Positions 42,856 to 51,063 of a stretch of 64,000 bases of DNA are shown one piece after another. Where the stretch lies: the NCBI GenBank assembly GCA_029279945.1, contig JAJUHK010000007.1, positions 1 to 64,000 on the forward strand, read 5' to 3'. This DNA is from Pseudidiomarina indica (GTDB lineage: Bacteria > Pseudomonadota > Gammaproteobacteria > Enterobacterales > Alteromonadaceae). Below the pieces are notes generated by a model, which saw only the letters and a program-made list of their open reading frames with translations, made no database searches and was not told the DNA's origin. Both the position numbers and the translations under genes were made by a program. Position 1 is the first letter of the stretch. The number at the start of each line of letters is the position of its first letter.

Positions 42856-42933
42856 AGCTCTTTTCCTTCTGTTTCCAAAAAAGTAGGCTGTTTCCAAAGT
42901 GGGCAGCCAAGGTTGGCCTGCCGTCGCTAGAGG

Positions 42934-42960
42934 TTATCGGGGGGATTTAGAAAAACTTTA
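42934..42960 (-). promoter_or_regulatory. sigma28 (FliA) promoter of flagellin
   Basis: On the minus strand: TAAAGTTT, 11 bases, CCCGATAA. The -35 is a perfect match to consensus and the -10 has one change. It lies 79 bp upstream of the flagellin ATG, divergent from the next promoter. Confidence 0.93.
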
Positions 42961-43009
42961 GGGCAATTTTAAAATAATATTCTGCCACTGCCGGCGCGGG
43001 TTGTTATAT

Positions 43010-43036
43010 TAAAGAAACGCGTTGGGTTGCCGATAG
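43010..43036 (+). promoter_or_regulatory. sigma28 (FliA) promoter of the YcgR-HD-GYP gene
   Basis: TAAAGAAA, 11 bases, GCCGATAG, 62 bp before the GTG start. It places the c-di-GMP protein in the late flagellar class with flagellin. Confidence 0.88.
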
Positions 43037-43098
43037 TTGTGCTATATCGTCCCAAGGAACCCGAGTTGCAGATTGCATGAAAAGGAAAGGAGCAGCGC

Positions 43099-44805
43099 GT
43101 GAGCGACGCTAAGCAACCAACAAGCAACGACTTTACCCCGGTCAACAGTATCGTCGAGCTGGCCACTTACTTTGAGGCGCTGAGCCAGCCTGGCGTGGCA
43201 GTGCTCACCTTATTAGGGCCAGCAGAGAAGGGCCACCCCGTGGTACTGGTCGATCAGCTGGAAGAAGATTACCTACTGTTTGATCTCAGCGCCATTCGAG
43301 ATGTGGTTCCATCGCTGCGCCGTGGGGGTAAATTTATTCTGTCGGGGCATACGCCAGGAGGGTTAGTGCGTACTAACCCACTCACCGTACGAGAATTTTC
43401 CACGGTTGAGAATCGGTTATTCGCGTATGTGGATTGGCCGAAAGAAATATTCGTCAAACAGCGGCGAGCCGGTTTCCGCGCCAGCTTACGCATTGGCATG
43501 TACGTCGGAGTGACCTTACGCAGTACCGAAACCGACGATATGACGACCGTGGAACTGCATGGTGACTTAAAAGATTTGTCGGCCACTGGCTGTTTGGTTG
43601 AATTCTACATGCAAGATGGGGTTTCTCGGGTGCTGCCTGATTTAGCCACCGAAATTGAACTCTATTTCCCCAATGGCACCACCTTCCATGTTCAAGCTAA
43701 AGTGCGACACCTCAAAACCGACCACGATCGGCAAGTGTTGGCCGTTGGTTTTGAGTTTGTGGATATCAGTAAACTGCAAGAGCGAGAACTGTGGGGCTAC
43801 GTGCGGGAAATTGAACGGGAAGCCTCGCGTAACGCAGTGAGCGGTGACAAACGCAGCGAATCGGAATTGTTCCGTGTGCGCGATGAGGATGACCGCCGGT
43901 TAGGATGGCGCCACGCCCATGCCTACGCAACGCCGATGGCACGGCGCATGGCTCGGATAGCCGGTTACCTTGATAGCCAAATGGTGATGCTCAAACAAGG
44001 GCACCCGGTCAACTCGGTGCAACTGTCGCGGCATGCGGACAGAGTTCTCGATATGCTCGAAGATGACCGGCAAGAAACACTGTTTGCGGTGTACTGTATG
44101 CATCGCGAATCGCGGTGGGTAAAGCATGGTTTAGCCGTAGCCGTGCGGCTGGGTGATTTACTTCATGCAGTCAAGATGCCGCGTGATCTGCGCAAAGCGG
44201 TGGTGGCCGCAGCCATGGTGCATGACTTAGGGAAAGGCATGCTACCGCCAGAGCTATGGCGCGCCACGACGTTGAGCATGGATCTATATAAAGAGATGCA
44301 ATCGCACGTTGGTCTGTTGCTGGACAAGATGGACGACGTGAAATGGCTTTCAGATGTGGTGAAAAGCAATTTAATCGAACAGATCAATGAGCGCCTTAAC
44401 GGCTCAGGTTACCCTCACGCAGTAAAAGGTGACGAATTAGGCCAGCTCGCGCGCGCCGGAGCCGTGGTTGACGCCATTGATGCGATGCAACGGTCACGCC
44501 CTGATCGCCCAGCATTGTCAGCATTTGCCGCAGCGCGGTCACTGCAAACTAAATTAGATCAGTTCGATGAAGCTTGGGTAAGGCGCTATATTCAACATTT
44601 TGGCGTGCTGCCGATTGGGTCGCTGTTGCGGTTTGAGAAGGGAGAGCTTGCCTGGGTGGTGGGGCTGGATGCCAAGCGACGGGTTAATCGTGTGCGCATT
44701 ACACCCCATAAAGGGCCGCCCGATGATAAAATGGGTGAGCTCGTTGAGGGAGCAGAGTTAAAAGCATTGGGTCGTATTCGGGATGTTTTGGTGCCAGAAC
44801 ATTAA
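43099..44805 (+). CDS. YcgR-PilZ protein fused to an HD-GYP-type domain
   Basis: A 568-residue fusion from GTG 43099 with a GGAG site. Residues 1-~115 resemble the YcgR flagellar-brake N-domain. A PilZ domain follows with RRAGFR and DLSATG, giving the c-di-GMP-binding RxxxR and DxSxxG. From about residue 330 an HD-GYP-like domain has KHGLAVAVRL, VHDLGKG, SHVGLLL and ERLNGSGYP...DAIDAM. The two adjacent His that normally precede ER(L/W)DGSGYP are replaced (QINERLNGSGYP), so metal binding may be altered. Ordinary YcgR is ~240 residues without the HD-GYP part. Likely role: c-di-GMP-sensing motor brake, with or without phosphodiesterase activity (inference). Confidence 0.85.
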   Translation: MSDAKQPTSNDFTPVNSIVELATYFEALSQPGVAVLTLLGPAEKGHPVVLVDQLEEDYLLFDLSAIRDVVPSLRRGGKFILSGHTPGGLVRTNPLTVREFSTVENRLFAYVDWPKEIFVKQRRAGFRASLRIGMYVGVTLRSTETDDMTTVELHGDLKDLSATGCLVEFYMQDGVSRVLPDLATEIELYFPNGTTFHVQAKVRHLKTDHDRQVLAVGFEFVDISKLQERELWGYVREIEREASRNAVSGDKRSESELFRVRDEDDRRLGWRHAHAYATPMARRMARIAGYLDSQMVMLKQGHPVNSVQLSRHADRVLDMLEDDRQETLFAVYCMHRESRWVKHGLAVAVRLGDLLHAVKMPRDLRKAVVAAAMVHDLGKGMLPPELWRATTLSMDLYKEMQSHVGLLLDKMDDVKWLSDVVKSNLIEQINERLNGSGYPHAVKGDELGQLARAGAVVDAIDAMQRSRPDRPALSAFAAARSLQTKLDQFDEAWVRRYIQHFGVLPIGSLLRFEKGELAWVVGLDAKRRVNRVRITPHKGPPDDKMGELVEGAELKALGRIRDVLVPEH

Positions 44806-44829
44806 AGTTGGCCGAAAAAACGCCGATAA
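44803..44829 (+). promoter_or_regulatory. sigma28 (FliA) promoter of fliDST
   Basis: TAAAGTTG, 11 bases, GCCGATAA. The first three bases of the -35 are the stop codon of the preceding gene. Drives fliD 92 bp downstream. Confidence 0.93.
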
Positions 44830-44921
44830 CGGTAAATAGACATCATTAATAGCGCTTTTTTACGGCTTTGTCTGGATATTTTTAAGGCAATCTGTACGCA
44901 ATCGAAAATAGGGGTTTAATC

Positions 44922-46286
44922 ATGGCATCAATTTCAGCTTTGGGGATTGGTTCAGGGCTTGACCTTAGTGGTCTCCTGAGTCAGTTAGAAGCCGCTGAAC
45001 GTCAGCGCTTAGTTCCCATCGCCCAACAAAAACAAAGCTATGAAGCCAAAATTTCAGCCTATGGACGGTTAGAAAGTGGGCTCACCAAGTTTCAAGACGC
45101 CATTAAGAAACTTGAAAAAGCAGATACCTACGGTGCCACGAAAAGCTCGGTCAATAATGACGTACTGTCAGTTGCAGCCTCGTCAAACTTAGCCCCAGGC
45201 ACCTATAACGTCAACGTCAGCCAGTTGGCTCGTTCATATAGTGTGGCCACTCATGGCGTTGCTGATAAGAATCAAGCTTTAGGAAGCGGCCCAGGTGATG
45301 TGGTGCTTACCCTAGGTGATGGCACGGTGCATACCATTGAACTAGCCGATGGTAAAACATCGCTGGAAGATATCCGTCGCGCTATTAATAGCGCCCAGTC
45401 TGATGTCCAAGCATCGATTATTAATGATGGCAGCGGTACACCGCATCGGTTGGTGTTAAGTTCAACCAAAACCGGTACTGATGCGGGCATCGCAAACATC
45501 AGTTATGGCGGTGCGTTAACCGGTCAGATTAGTACTGATACAGCGACGGAGCTTACGGCGCAAAATGCGAGCTTCACCATAAATGGTATCCAGATCAGTA
45601 GCCAAACGAACCAAGTTGAAGGCGCTATTGAAGGGGTTACCTTAGTGTTAGCACAAGAAGGCACGGCTACCATCACCGTAAGCCGTGACCAAGACAGTAT
45701 TGTTGACAGCATCAAAGGCTTTGTTGACGCGTACAACGAATTACAAAAAACCATTGCCAGCTTAAATCACTTCGATTCAAGCGGCGGTGCATCAGGGCAG
45801 TTGCTCGGCGATAGCGGTTTGCGCACAGTTCAATCGCAGTTGCGCCAAGCAATGTCGGCGGCTACTGAAGGTACGGGTGCCTTTAGCCGGTTGTTTGAAG
45901 TTGGCATCGAGGTTGAATTAAACGGTCAGTTAAAACTCGACGAAGACAAATTGCGCTCATTGGTTAACGACGATCTTAATGATGTGCGAGCGTTTTTCAG
46001 TGGTGTGAATGATGCCAAAGGGTTTGCCGCATTAACCAACCAGACTGTTGACAATTTATTGCACAAAGAAGGCCCGTTGGCGAGCCGTATTGAGGGCTTG
46101 AAAACCAGCATTAAACGCACCGAAGACCGTTACATGCGCGAAGAAGAGTTGATTTTAAATACGGTCGAGCGGTATCGGAAGCAGTTTGCTCAGATGGATA
46201 GCTTGGTAGCAACCATGAACTCCACCAGCGCCTACTTGCAGCAACAGTTTGCGATGTTAAGTGCGCAATTGAATCAGAAGAAGTAA
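44922..46286 (+). CDS. fliD: flagellar filament cap protein FliD
   Basis: The 454-residue hook-associated protein 2. N-terminal GIGSGLDLSGLLSQLEAAER is diagnostic, and the C-terminal coiled coil ends YRKQFAQMDSLVATMNSTSA. Followed 15 bp later by fliS. Confidence 0.96.
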   Translation: MASISALGIGSGLDLSGLLSQLEAAERQRLVPIAQQKQSYEAKISAYGRLESGLTKFQDAIKKLEKADTYGATKSSVNNDVLSVAASSNLAPGTYNVNVSQLARSYSVATHGVADKNQALGSGPGDVVLTLGDGTVHTIELADGKTSLEDIRRAINSAQSDVQASIINDGSGTPHRLVLSSTKTGTDAGIANISYGGALTGQISTDTATELTAQNASFTINGIQISSQTNQVEGAIEGVTLVLAQEGTATITVSRDQDSIVDSIKGFVDAYNELQKTIASLNHFDSSGGASGQLLGDSGLRTVQSQLRQAMSAATEGTGAFSRLFEVGIEVELNGQLKLDEDKLRSLVNDDLNDVRAFFSGVNDAKGFAALTNQTVDNLLHKEGPLASRIEGLKTSIKRTEDRYMREEELILNTVERYRKQFAQMDSLVATMNSTSAYLQQQFAMLSAQLNQKK

Positions 46287-46301
46287 ACGAGGTTTATTGC
46301 T

Positions 46302-46700
46302 ATGTATGGGATGCGTGGAGCTGCAGCGTATGGGCGTGTTAGCGTAGAGAGCGATGTCTTCTCTGCAAGCCCGCATAAATTGATTTCTCTGCTGTTTGAT
46401 GGCGCGCAGAAAAATATCCGTGCAGCGCAATTGCATATGGAACAGGGAAATATTGCCGAAAAGGGGAAAGCTATAACAAAGGCAATCGATATTGTTCAGC
46501 AAGGCTTATTAGCGGCGTTGGACAAAGAGATTGGCGGCGAGATGGCTGAAAATCTTGAAGCAATTTACCTCTATGTGAGTGAGTTATTGCTCAAGGCTAA
46601 CTTACATAACGATGTGAGTAAGTTAACCCAAGCGGCACAGTTATTGGATGAGATTGGTTCCGCGTGGAAATCTATTCAGCCACAGGCAGAAGAGGCCTAA
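46302..46700 (+). CDS. fliS: flagellin export chaperone FliS
   Basis: A 132-residue FliS. ASPHKLISLLFDGAQKNIRA and LYVSELLLKANLHND are family signatures. Helical throughout, normal length. Confidence 0.95.
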   Translation: MYGMRGAAAYGRVSVESDVFSASPHKLISLLFDGAQKNIRAAQLHMEQGNIAEKGKAITKAIDIVQQGLLAALDKEIGGEMAENLEAIYLYVSELLLKANLHNDVSKLTQAAQLLDEIGSAWKSIQPQAEEA

Positions 46701-46755
46701 TGGTATGGCATCGCGCCCACCTCACTCAGCCAAAATGACAGCGACGGAGGTCATT

Positions 46756-47058
46756 ATGTCGTATCGCACATTACTACAGCATTCAACCAAGATGCTGGAC
46801 AGCGTTCGCAATGAAGATTGGGGAGCGTTGATTGAGCTTGAGATTGAGTATGTTCGTGAGGTGGAGCGGTTAAGCCAAGCCGAAGCAGAAGTTACTTTGA
46901 CTGAAGCAGAGCAGCTGGAGAAGTACACACTGCTTAGCACTATCATGGCTCAGGATCGTGAGATTCGCGAGACTTTGGTGGCACGTCGAACCATGCTAGA
47001 ACAAGCGCTGCTGAGCTTAAATACCAAGCAAAAACTTGAGGATAGCTATCGTAATTGA
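46756..47058 (+). CDS. fliT: FliT-type flagellar chaperone
   Basis: A 100-residue helical protein from ATG 46756, which has GGAGG five bases upstream. A longer frame overlapping fliS is rejected. MLDSVRNEDWGALIELEIEY fits FliT, a chaperone of FliD that in enterobacteria also restrains FlhDC. Position after fliS supports it. Primary conservation is low. Confidence 0.82.
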   Translation: MSYRTLLQHSTKMLDSVRNEDWGALIELEIEYVREVERLSQAEAEVTLTEAEQLEKYTLLSTIMAQDREIRETLVARRTMLEQALLSLNTKQKLEDSYRN

Positions 47059-47867
47059 GTAGCATAACGCCATTACTGGACACACTTGTCCAGCACGTTG
47101 CGAAGCAACGCGCGGTGGTCGATTTATTGCCGCGCCATACCCTCCCTGTTACTCCTATTCCTAGCCCGGCATCAACCACAGAATTTAGCCAAGCTGGTCA
47201 ACAATTGCTGCGCTTAGCCACCCTCATTCAAACATTTCAACAACAACAACCGCCAACTCCCCCAACGGCTAACTTTATCCAAAGTACCGCACCTTTGTTA
47301 GGTGATGCGAAGCTTGATGTATTGACCTTGGTCAGCCGTTTACAACAGTTGGTGAAAAACTCTGGTATTTTCTATGAGTCAGCAGTCGCGCGCTGGGCGG
47401 CGGATAAGTTACCCTTCAGCGAGGTACGCCAGCAGCCACAAAACCTAGGCACTGGCGCAGCGCACGCCCCGAAGATTCAGCAAATCCTCGGACAACAGTT
47501 GGATCTATTGCAAACTGGGGTGCTGCGCATGGAGTTTGAGCTATGGCCACAGGCGGTGCTGCAGTGGTTGGTGCAACCAGATGTGCACCCGTTAGTGCAG
47601 CGTTGGCGTGATGAGCAGCGCCGTAAACAAGGTGAGCCGCCAGAGCCGCCGGCATGGCAAAGCGAATTAAAATTGACAGTGCCTGGGTTGGGTGAATTAC
47701 GGGCACAGATGCATTTGGGGGAGCAGCAATTAAACATGCAGCTGCAGTGTGCCGAACCTTGGGTCGAGCCAATACAACAAGCAGCGCCAACCTTGGTACA
47801 GCGCTTGCGGGATAACGTTGGCGTTAGTATCACTGAGATAACCGTGTTGAGGTTGCCGCATGAATGA
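47055..47867 (+). CDS. second FliK-like protein (hook-length-control C-domain)
   Basis: A 270-residue protein starting at TTG 47055, overlapping the fliT stop (TTGA). Gln/Pro-rich N-terminal half (FQQQQPPTPP). The C-terminal ~70 residues (LKLTVPGLGELRAQMHLGEQ, then PTLVQRLRDNVGVSITEITV) resemble the FliK hook domain with its beta-rich core and final helix. It overlaps the following FlhB-C-like gene by 8 bp, so the pair is translationally coupled. May tune substrate switching beside the true FliK at 34227 (inference). Confidence 0.7.
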   Translation: MSSITPLLDTLVQHVAKQRAVVDLLPRHTLPVTPIPSPASTTEFSQAGQQLLRLATLIQTFQQQQPPTPPTANFIQSTAPLLGDAKLDVLTLVSRLQQLVKNSGIFYESAVARWAADKLPFSEVRQQPQNLGTGAAHAPKIQQILGQQLDLLQTGVLRMEFELWPQAVLQWLVQPDVHPLVQRWRDEQRRKQGEPPEPPAWQSELKLTVPGLGELRAQMHLGEQQLNMQLQCAEPWVEPIQQAAPTLVQRLRDNVGVSITEITVLRLPHE

Positions 47868-48165
47868 AGCTAAGGTACCCGATAAGAAAGCTGTTGCGTT
47901 GCAATATCAAGCATTTGCGCCAGCCCCCCGCGTCATCGCAAAAGGGGATGGCTTAATAGCTACTAAAATAATAGAAAAAGCACAAGAGCACGGCATATTT
48001 ATTCATGAATCTCCTGATCTAGTCGATCTTTTATCGCAGATTGATCTTGATGATTATGTACCACAAACGCTCTGGTTAGTTGTTGCGGAATTGTTAATTT
48101 GGGCTAAGTCAATTGCCGAAAGTCCCCACGCCACCGTTTCCTCCCCACCAAAAGTTAACAAGTAA
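47860..48165 (+). CDS. FlhB C-terminal-domain-like protein
   Basis: A 101-residue protein matching only the cytosolic FlhB-CC fragment. AVALQY...PRVIAKGDGLIATKI corresponds to AVALQY...PKVIAKGTELVAQKI of the FlhB encoded at 51064. The NPTH autocleavage site of FlhB is absent; the protein begins where the cleaved fragment would start. Such free FlhB-C homologues are known in several bacteria, with roles still unclear. Coupled with the FliK-like gene upstream. Confidence 0.88.
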   Translation: MNEAKVPDKKAVALQYQAFAPAPRVIAKGDGLIATKIIEKAQEHGIFIHESPDLVDLLSQIDLDDYVPQTLWLVVAELLIWAKSIAESPHATVSSPPKVNK

Positions 48166-48300
48166 TCAACTTATCAGCATGATATGTGTCTCAAGAAAGT
48201 GCAATTTATTCATTGACTAGCTATGTTAAGATTTGCTAAAGATTAGGGGTATAACGAATAACTAATAATAAAAAATATAGTGCGCTGGAGATTTGCCCTC

Positions 48301-48600
48301 ATGAGTCAGAATAAAACTATTTCTGAATTACAGGAGCTTAATTTAAGTTACTTGTTGTTGGTTCAGAAATTGATCCTGGAAGATCGCGATATCGCAATTT
48401 TTCGCTTAAAAATTGATGAAGAGTTAGCTGAACTCATCGCTGGAATGTCTATTCGGGAACTCACCATATTAGCTCGCCAATCCCATAGTTTGTTACAACC
48501 AAATTTGGGTGATGTTAGCCAGTTGAAAGTGATACTAACGAATAAACGTGATACCGGCATGCAGGCAACTCATCTTGCCATGCATTTAGCCACCGCTTAA
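48301..48600 (+). CDS. flhD: flagellar transcriptional regulator FlhD
   Basis: A 99-residue subunit of the FlhD4C2 master activator of class II flagellar operons. ELNLSYLLLVQKLILEDRDI and AIFRLKIDEELAELIAGMS align well with enterobacterial FlhD. ATG 48301, with GGAG ten bases upstream, is preferred over an earlier GTG. A 135-bp gap separates it from the previous gene and should hold the class I promoter; no convincing -35/-10 pair could be fixed there. Confidence 0.92.
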   Translation: MSQNKTISELQELNLSYLLLVQKLILEDRDIAIFRLKIDEELAELIAGMSIRELTILARQSHSLLQPNLGDVSQLKVILTNKRDTGMQATHLAMHLATA

Positions 48601-48632
48601 TTCAGTGATTATAATCGTGGAGAAGCGTCTTC

Positions 48633-49175
48633 ATGACTGCTAAAAAGTTACTTGATGAACTGAACCAGGTACAGCTTGCGATTGAGCTCATCGAGTTGGG
48701 AGCACGGTTGCAAGTACTGGAATCTGAAGTAAGTTTGAATCGTGGCCGGCTAGTCAGACTCTATAAGGAAGTTGCAGGCAAATCTCCGCCCAAGGGAATG
48801 TTGCCGTTTTCGACGGATTGGTTTATGACCTGGCAGCCAAACGTACATTCTTCATTCTTTTACAATATTTACGTGCGCCTTCACCAAGAACAAGGTCTTG
48901 AACGGCTGCAAGCGTTCATTAAAGCGTACCGTTTATACCAAGAACATATTCAAATCAGCGGCGAAGAAGAAGTTTTGGCATTGACCCGCGCGTGGACATT
49001 GCTACGGTTTTTTGAGAGCGACATGTTCCAACTATCTCGCTGTGTCAGTTGTGGCCTGAAATTCGTTAACCATGCCCACACGCCCGATCATGATTATGTG
49101 TGTGGTGTTTGCCAACCGCCATCGCGCGCCGGAAAACCGCTAAAGAAGACGACAAAAAAACAAAATGAAATTTAA
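48633..49175 (+). CDS. flhC: flagellar transcriptional regulator FlhC
   Basis: The 180-residue DNA-contacting partner of FlhD. The Cys4 zinc site is complete: CVSCGLKFV and, 15 residues on, CGVC. LVRLYKEVAGKSPPKGMLPF and ARAWTLLRFFESDM are typical. Follows flhD by 32 bp. Confidence 0.95.
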   Translation: MTAKKLLDELNQVQLAIELIELGARLQVLESEVSLNRGRLVRLYKEVAGKSPPKGMLPFSTDWFMTWQPNVHSSFFYNIYVRLHQEQGLERLQAFIKAYRLYQEHIQISGEEEVLALTRAWTLLRFFESDMFQLSRCVSCGLKFVNHAHTPDHDYVCGVCQPPSRAGKPLKKTTKKQNEI

Positions 49176-49198
49176 GTCACCGCTGGTACAGCCGATAT
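49172..49198 (+). promoter_or_regulatory. sigma28 (FliA) promoter of motAB
   Basis: TTAAGTCA, 11 bases, GCCGATAT. The -35 includes the flhC stop codon. It lies 34 bp before the motA GTG, giving motAB late-class expression separate from flhDC. Confidence 0.82.
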
Positions 49199-49232
49199 AC
49201 CTAGTAGATGTTGATTGGAGAAGGATGAGGCT

Positions 49233-50096
49233 GTGTTAATCGCGATTGGATTTTTGATTGTACTGCTTTCAGTGTTTGGCGGCTTTATCCTGACAGGGGG
49301 CTCACTGGGGCCAATTTTTCAACCGATAGAGTTGTTGATTATTGGCGGGGCAGGCGTCGGTTCATTTATTGCGGCGAACAACGGCAAAGCCATTACCGCA
49401 ACAGTTCGCTCAGCACGCCGTTTTTACCGGTCGTCAAGGTACAGCAAAGACACCTACCTAGAGCTATTATCAGTTATTTATAAGCTACTGAATAAGATGC
49501 GTCGTGACGGCATGTTGGCCGCCGAGCGTGATATTGAATCACCGCAAGAAAGCCTAATTTTTCAGGAACACCCAGAAATTCTAGATGACCCGATGATGGT
49601 CAACTTCATCGCTGACTATTTACGGTTGATGATTAGCGGCAACATGGATCCACAAGAGCTGGATGAATTGATGCTGCATGAAATTGAAACCGTGGAAGAT
49701 GAAGCAAGCATTCCTGCCGACGCACTACATAAAGTCGGTGACGCCATGCCTGCCTTCGGGATCGTTGCTGCCGTTCTTGGCGTGGTGCGGGCCTTGAGTA
49801 CCGCTGATGTGCCACCTGATGTGATGGGGCAAATGATTGCGCATGCCCTGGTGGGCACCTTCTTAGGTATTCTTTTAGGTTATGGCTTTATCATTCCGTT
49901 GGCGACTCGGATTGAGCGCCAAGTCACCGAAGTTGTTAAAACACTCCAAGTGATTCGCGTCACGCTGTTGGCTAGCATGCAGGGGTATGCACCACAGTTG
50001 GCCGTCGAATTCGGTCGCAAGGCTCTTCATACTGCAGAACGCCCTAGCTTTAACGAGCTTGAAGATCACGTTCGTGGCGCGAAAGCGGAGGTCTAA
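49233..50096 (+). CDS. motA: flagellar stator protein MotA
   Basis: A 287-residue four-helix stator. GTG 49233 gives VLIAIGFLIVLLSVFGGFIL, matching family N-termini, with AGGATGAGG upstream; a TTG six codons earlier is unlikely. GGAGVGSFIAANNGKAI and the PAFGIVAAVLGVV region are conserved. Resembles the E. coli proton-driven MotA rather than PomA. Confidence 0.95.
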   Translation: MLIAIGFLIVLLSVFGGFILTGGSLGPIFQPIELLIIGGAGVGSFIAANNGKAITATVRSARRFYRSSRYSKDTYLELLSVIYKLLNKMRRDGMLAAERDIESPQESLIFQEHPEILDDPMMVNFIADYLRLMISGNMDPQELDELMLHEIETVEDEASIPADALHKVGDAMPAFGIVAAVLGVVRALSTADVPPDVMGQMIAHALVGTFLGILLGYGFIIPLATRIERQVTEVVKTLQVIRVTLLASMQGYAPQLAVEFGRKALHTAERPSFNELEDHVRGAKAEV

Positions 50097-50098
50097 CG

Positions 50099-50980
50099 AT
50101 GTCGAAAGTGGGGCGGCCAATCGTTATCCGTCGCAAAAAGGTGGTGAAAAAACACCATGGCGGCAGTTGGAAAATTGCATTGGCTGACTTCATGACAGCT
50201 CTGATGGCGTTGTTTTTGGTGATGTGGATTCTTTCTATGTCGAGCGAAAATCAGCGCAAAAGCATTGCGGAATACTTCCGCACCCCACTATTGGTTTCCA
50301 TTGCTGGCGGTGACAGTGCTGGAAGTTCGTCGAGCGTTATTCCCGGTGGTGGCCCTGATATGACGAGTTCAGAAGGCGAACAGTTGCGGATCTCCTTACG
50401 CCAGCAAACACGCCCGACTGACATTCGTCGGCAATTCTTCGACGTGCGCCGCAGCGTTGAAAACGCCATTCAAGCTGACCCTATTTTACAAAAGCTCGAA
50501 CAACAAATGCGCTTTGATATTACCCGTGAAGGGCTCCGTATTATGATGCTTGATACCGAAGCGCAACCCATGTTTGAACTTGGTAGTGCACGCATAGCAC
50601 CATACATGGAACGCCTTCTGAAAACCTTAGCGCCTTTACTCAATGAAATTCCTAATCCAATCACTATTAGCGGCCATACGGATAGTTTGCCATACGCGGG
50701 CGGTGAACTTGGTTATAGTAACTGGGAATTATCCGCAGACCGCGCCCATACTACCCGCAAAGTGTTGCTCGAAGCTGGTTTTGATTCAGAGCGACTACTG
50801 ATGGTGATGGGGACTGCTGATCGTATTCCGCTGGAAGGGACTGCTGGCGATGATCCGCGTAACCGTAGAATTACCATTGTGGTGCATACGCAAGAGTCGG
50901 CGGAATTCATCCGCAAACAGGGATTTTTCTCACAAGATCACGGGTTGAACCTGGTGGAACAAGAAATAGCCCCTAATTAA
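50099..50980 (+). CDS. motB: flagellar stator protein MotB
   Basis: A 293-residue peptidoglycan-anchored stator. Single helix WKIALADFMTALMALFLVMW holds the proton-binding Asp. A C-terminal OmpA-like domain has ISGHTDSLPYAGG and LSADRAHTTRKVL. 2 bp after motA. Sequence around the Asp is of the proton type. Confidence 0.96.
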   Translation: MSKVGRPIVIRRKKVVKKHHGGSWKIALADFMTALMALFLVMWILSMSSENQRKSIAEYFRTPLLVSIAGGDSAGSSSSVIPGGGPDMTSSEGEQLRISLRQQTRPTDIRRQFFDVRRSVENAIQADPILQKLEQQMRFDITREGLRIMMLDTEAQPMFELGSARIAPYMERLLKTLAPLLNEIPNPITISGHTDSLPYAGGELGYSNWELSADRAHTTRKVLLEAGFDSERLLMVMGTADRIPLEGTAGDDPRNRRITIVVHTQESAEFIRKQGFFSQDHGLNLVEQEIAPN

Positions 50981-51063
50981 CCCCTTATTCTCCCCTTCAC
51001 TGCCATTTGCAATGAGGCATACTTGAGCTCAGTGTCCCAAGGTGTCACTTGATTACTGTAGCC

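Noticed and set aside
48166-48300. A sigma70 promoter for flhDC
   Set aside because: TTGACT (about 48214) has no well-spaced -10; candidates TAAGAT and TAAAGAT are at the wrong distance. Nothing definite can be claimed.
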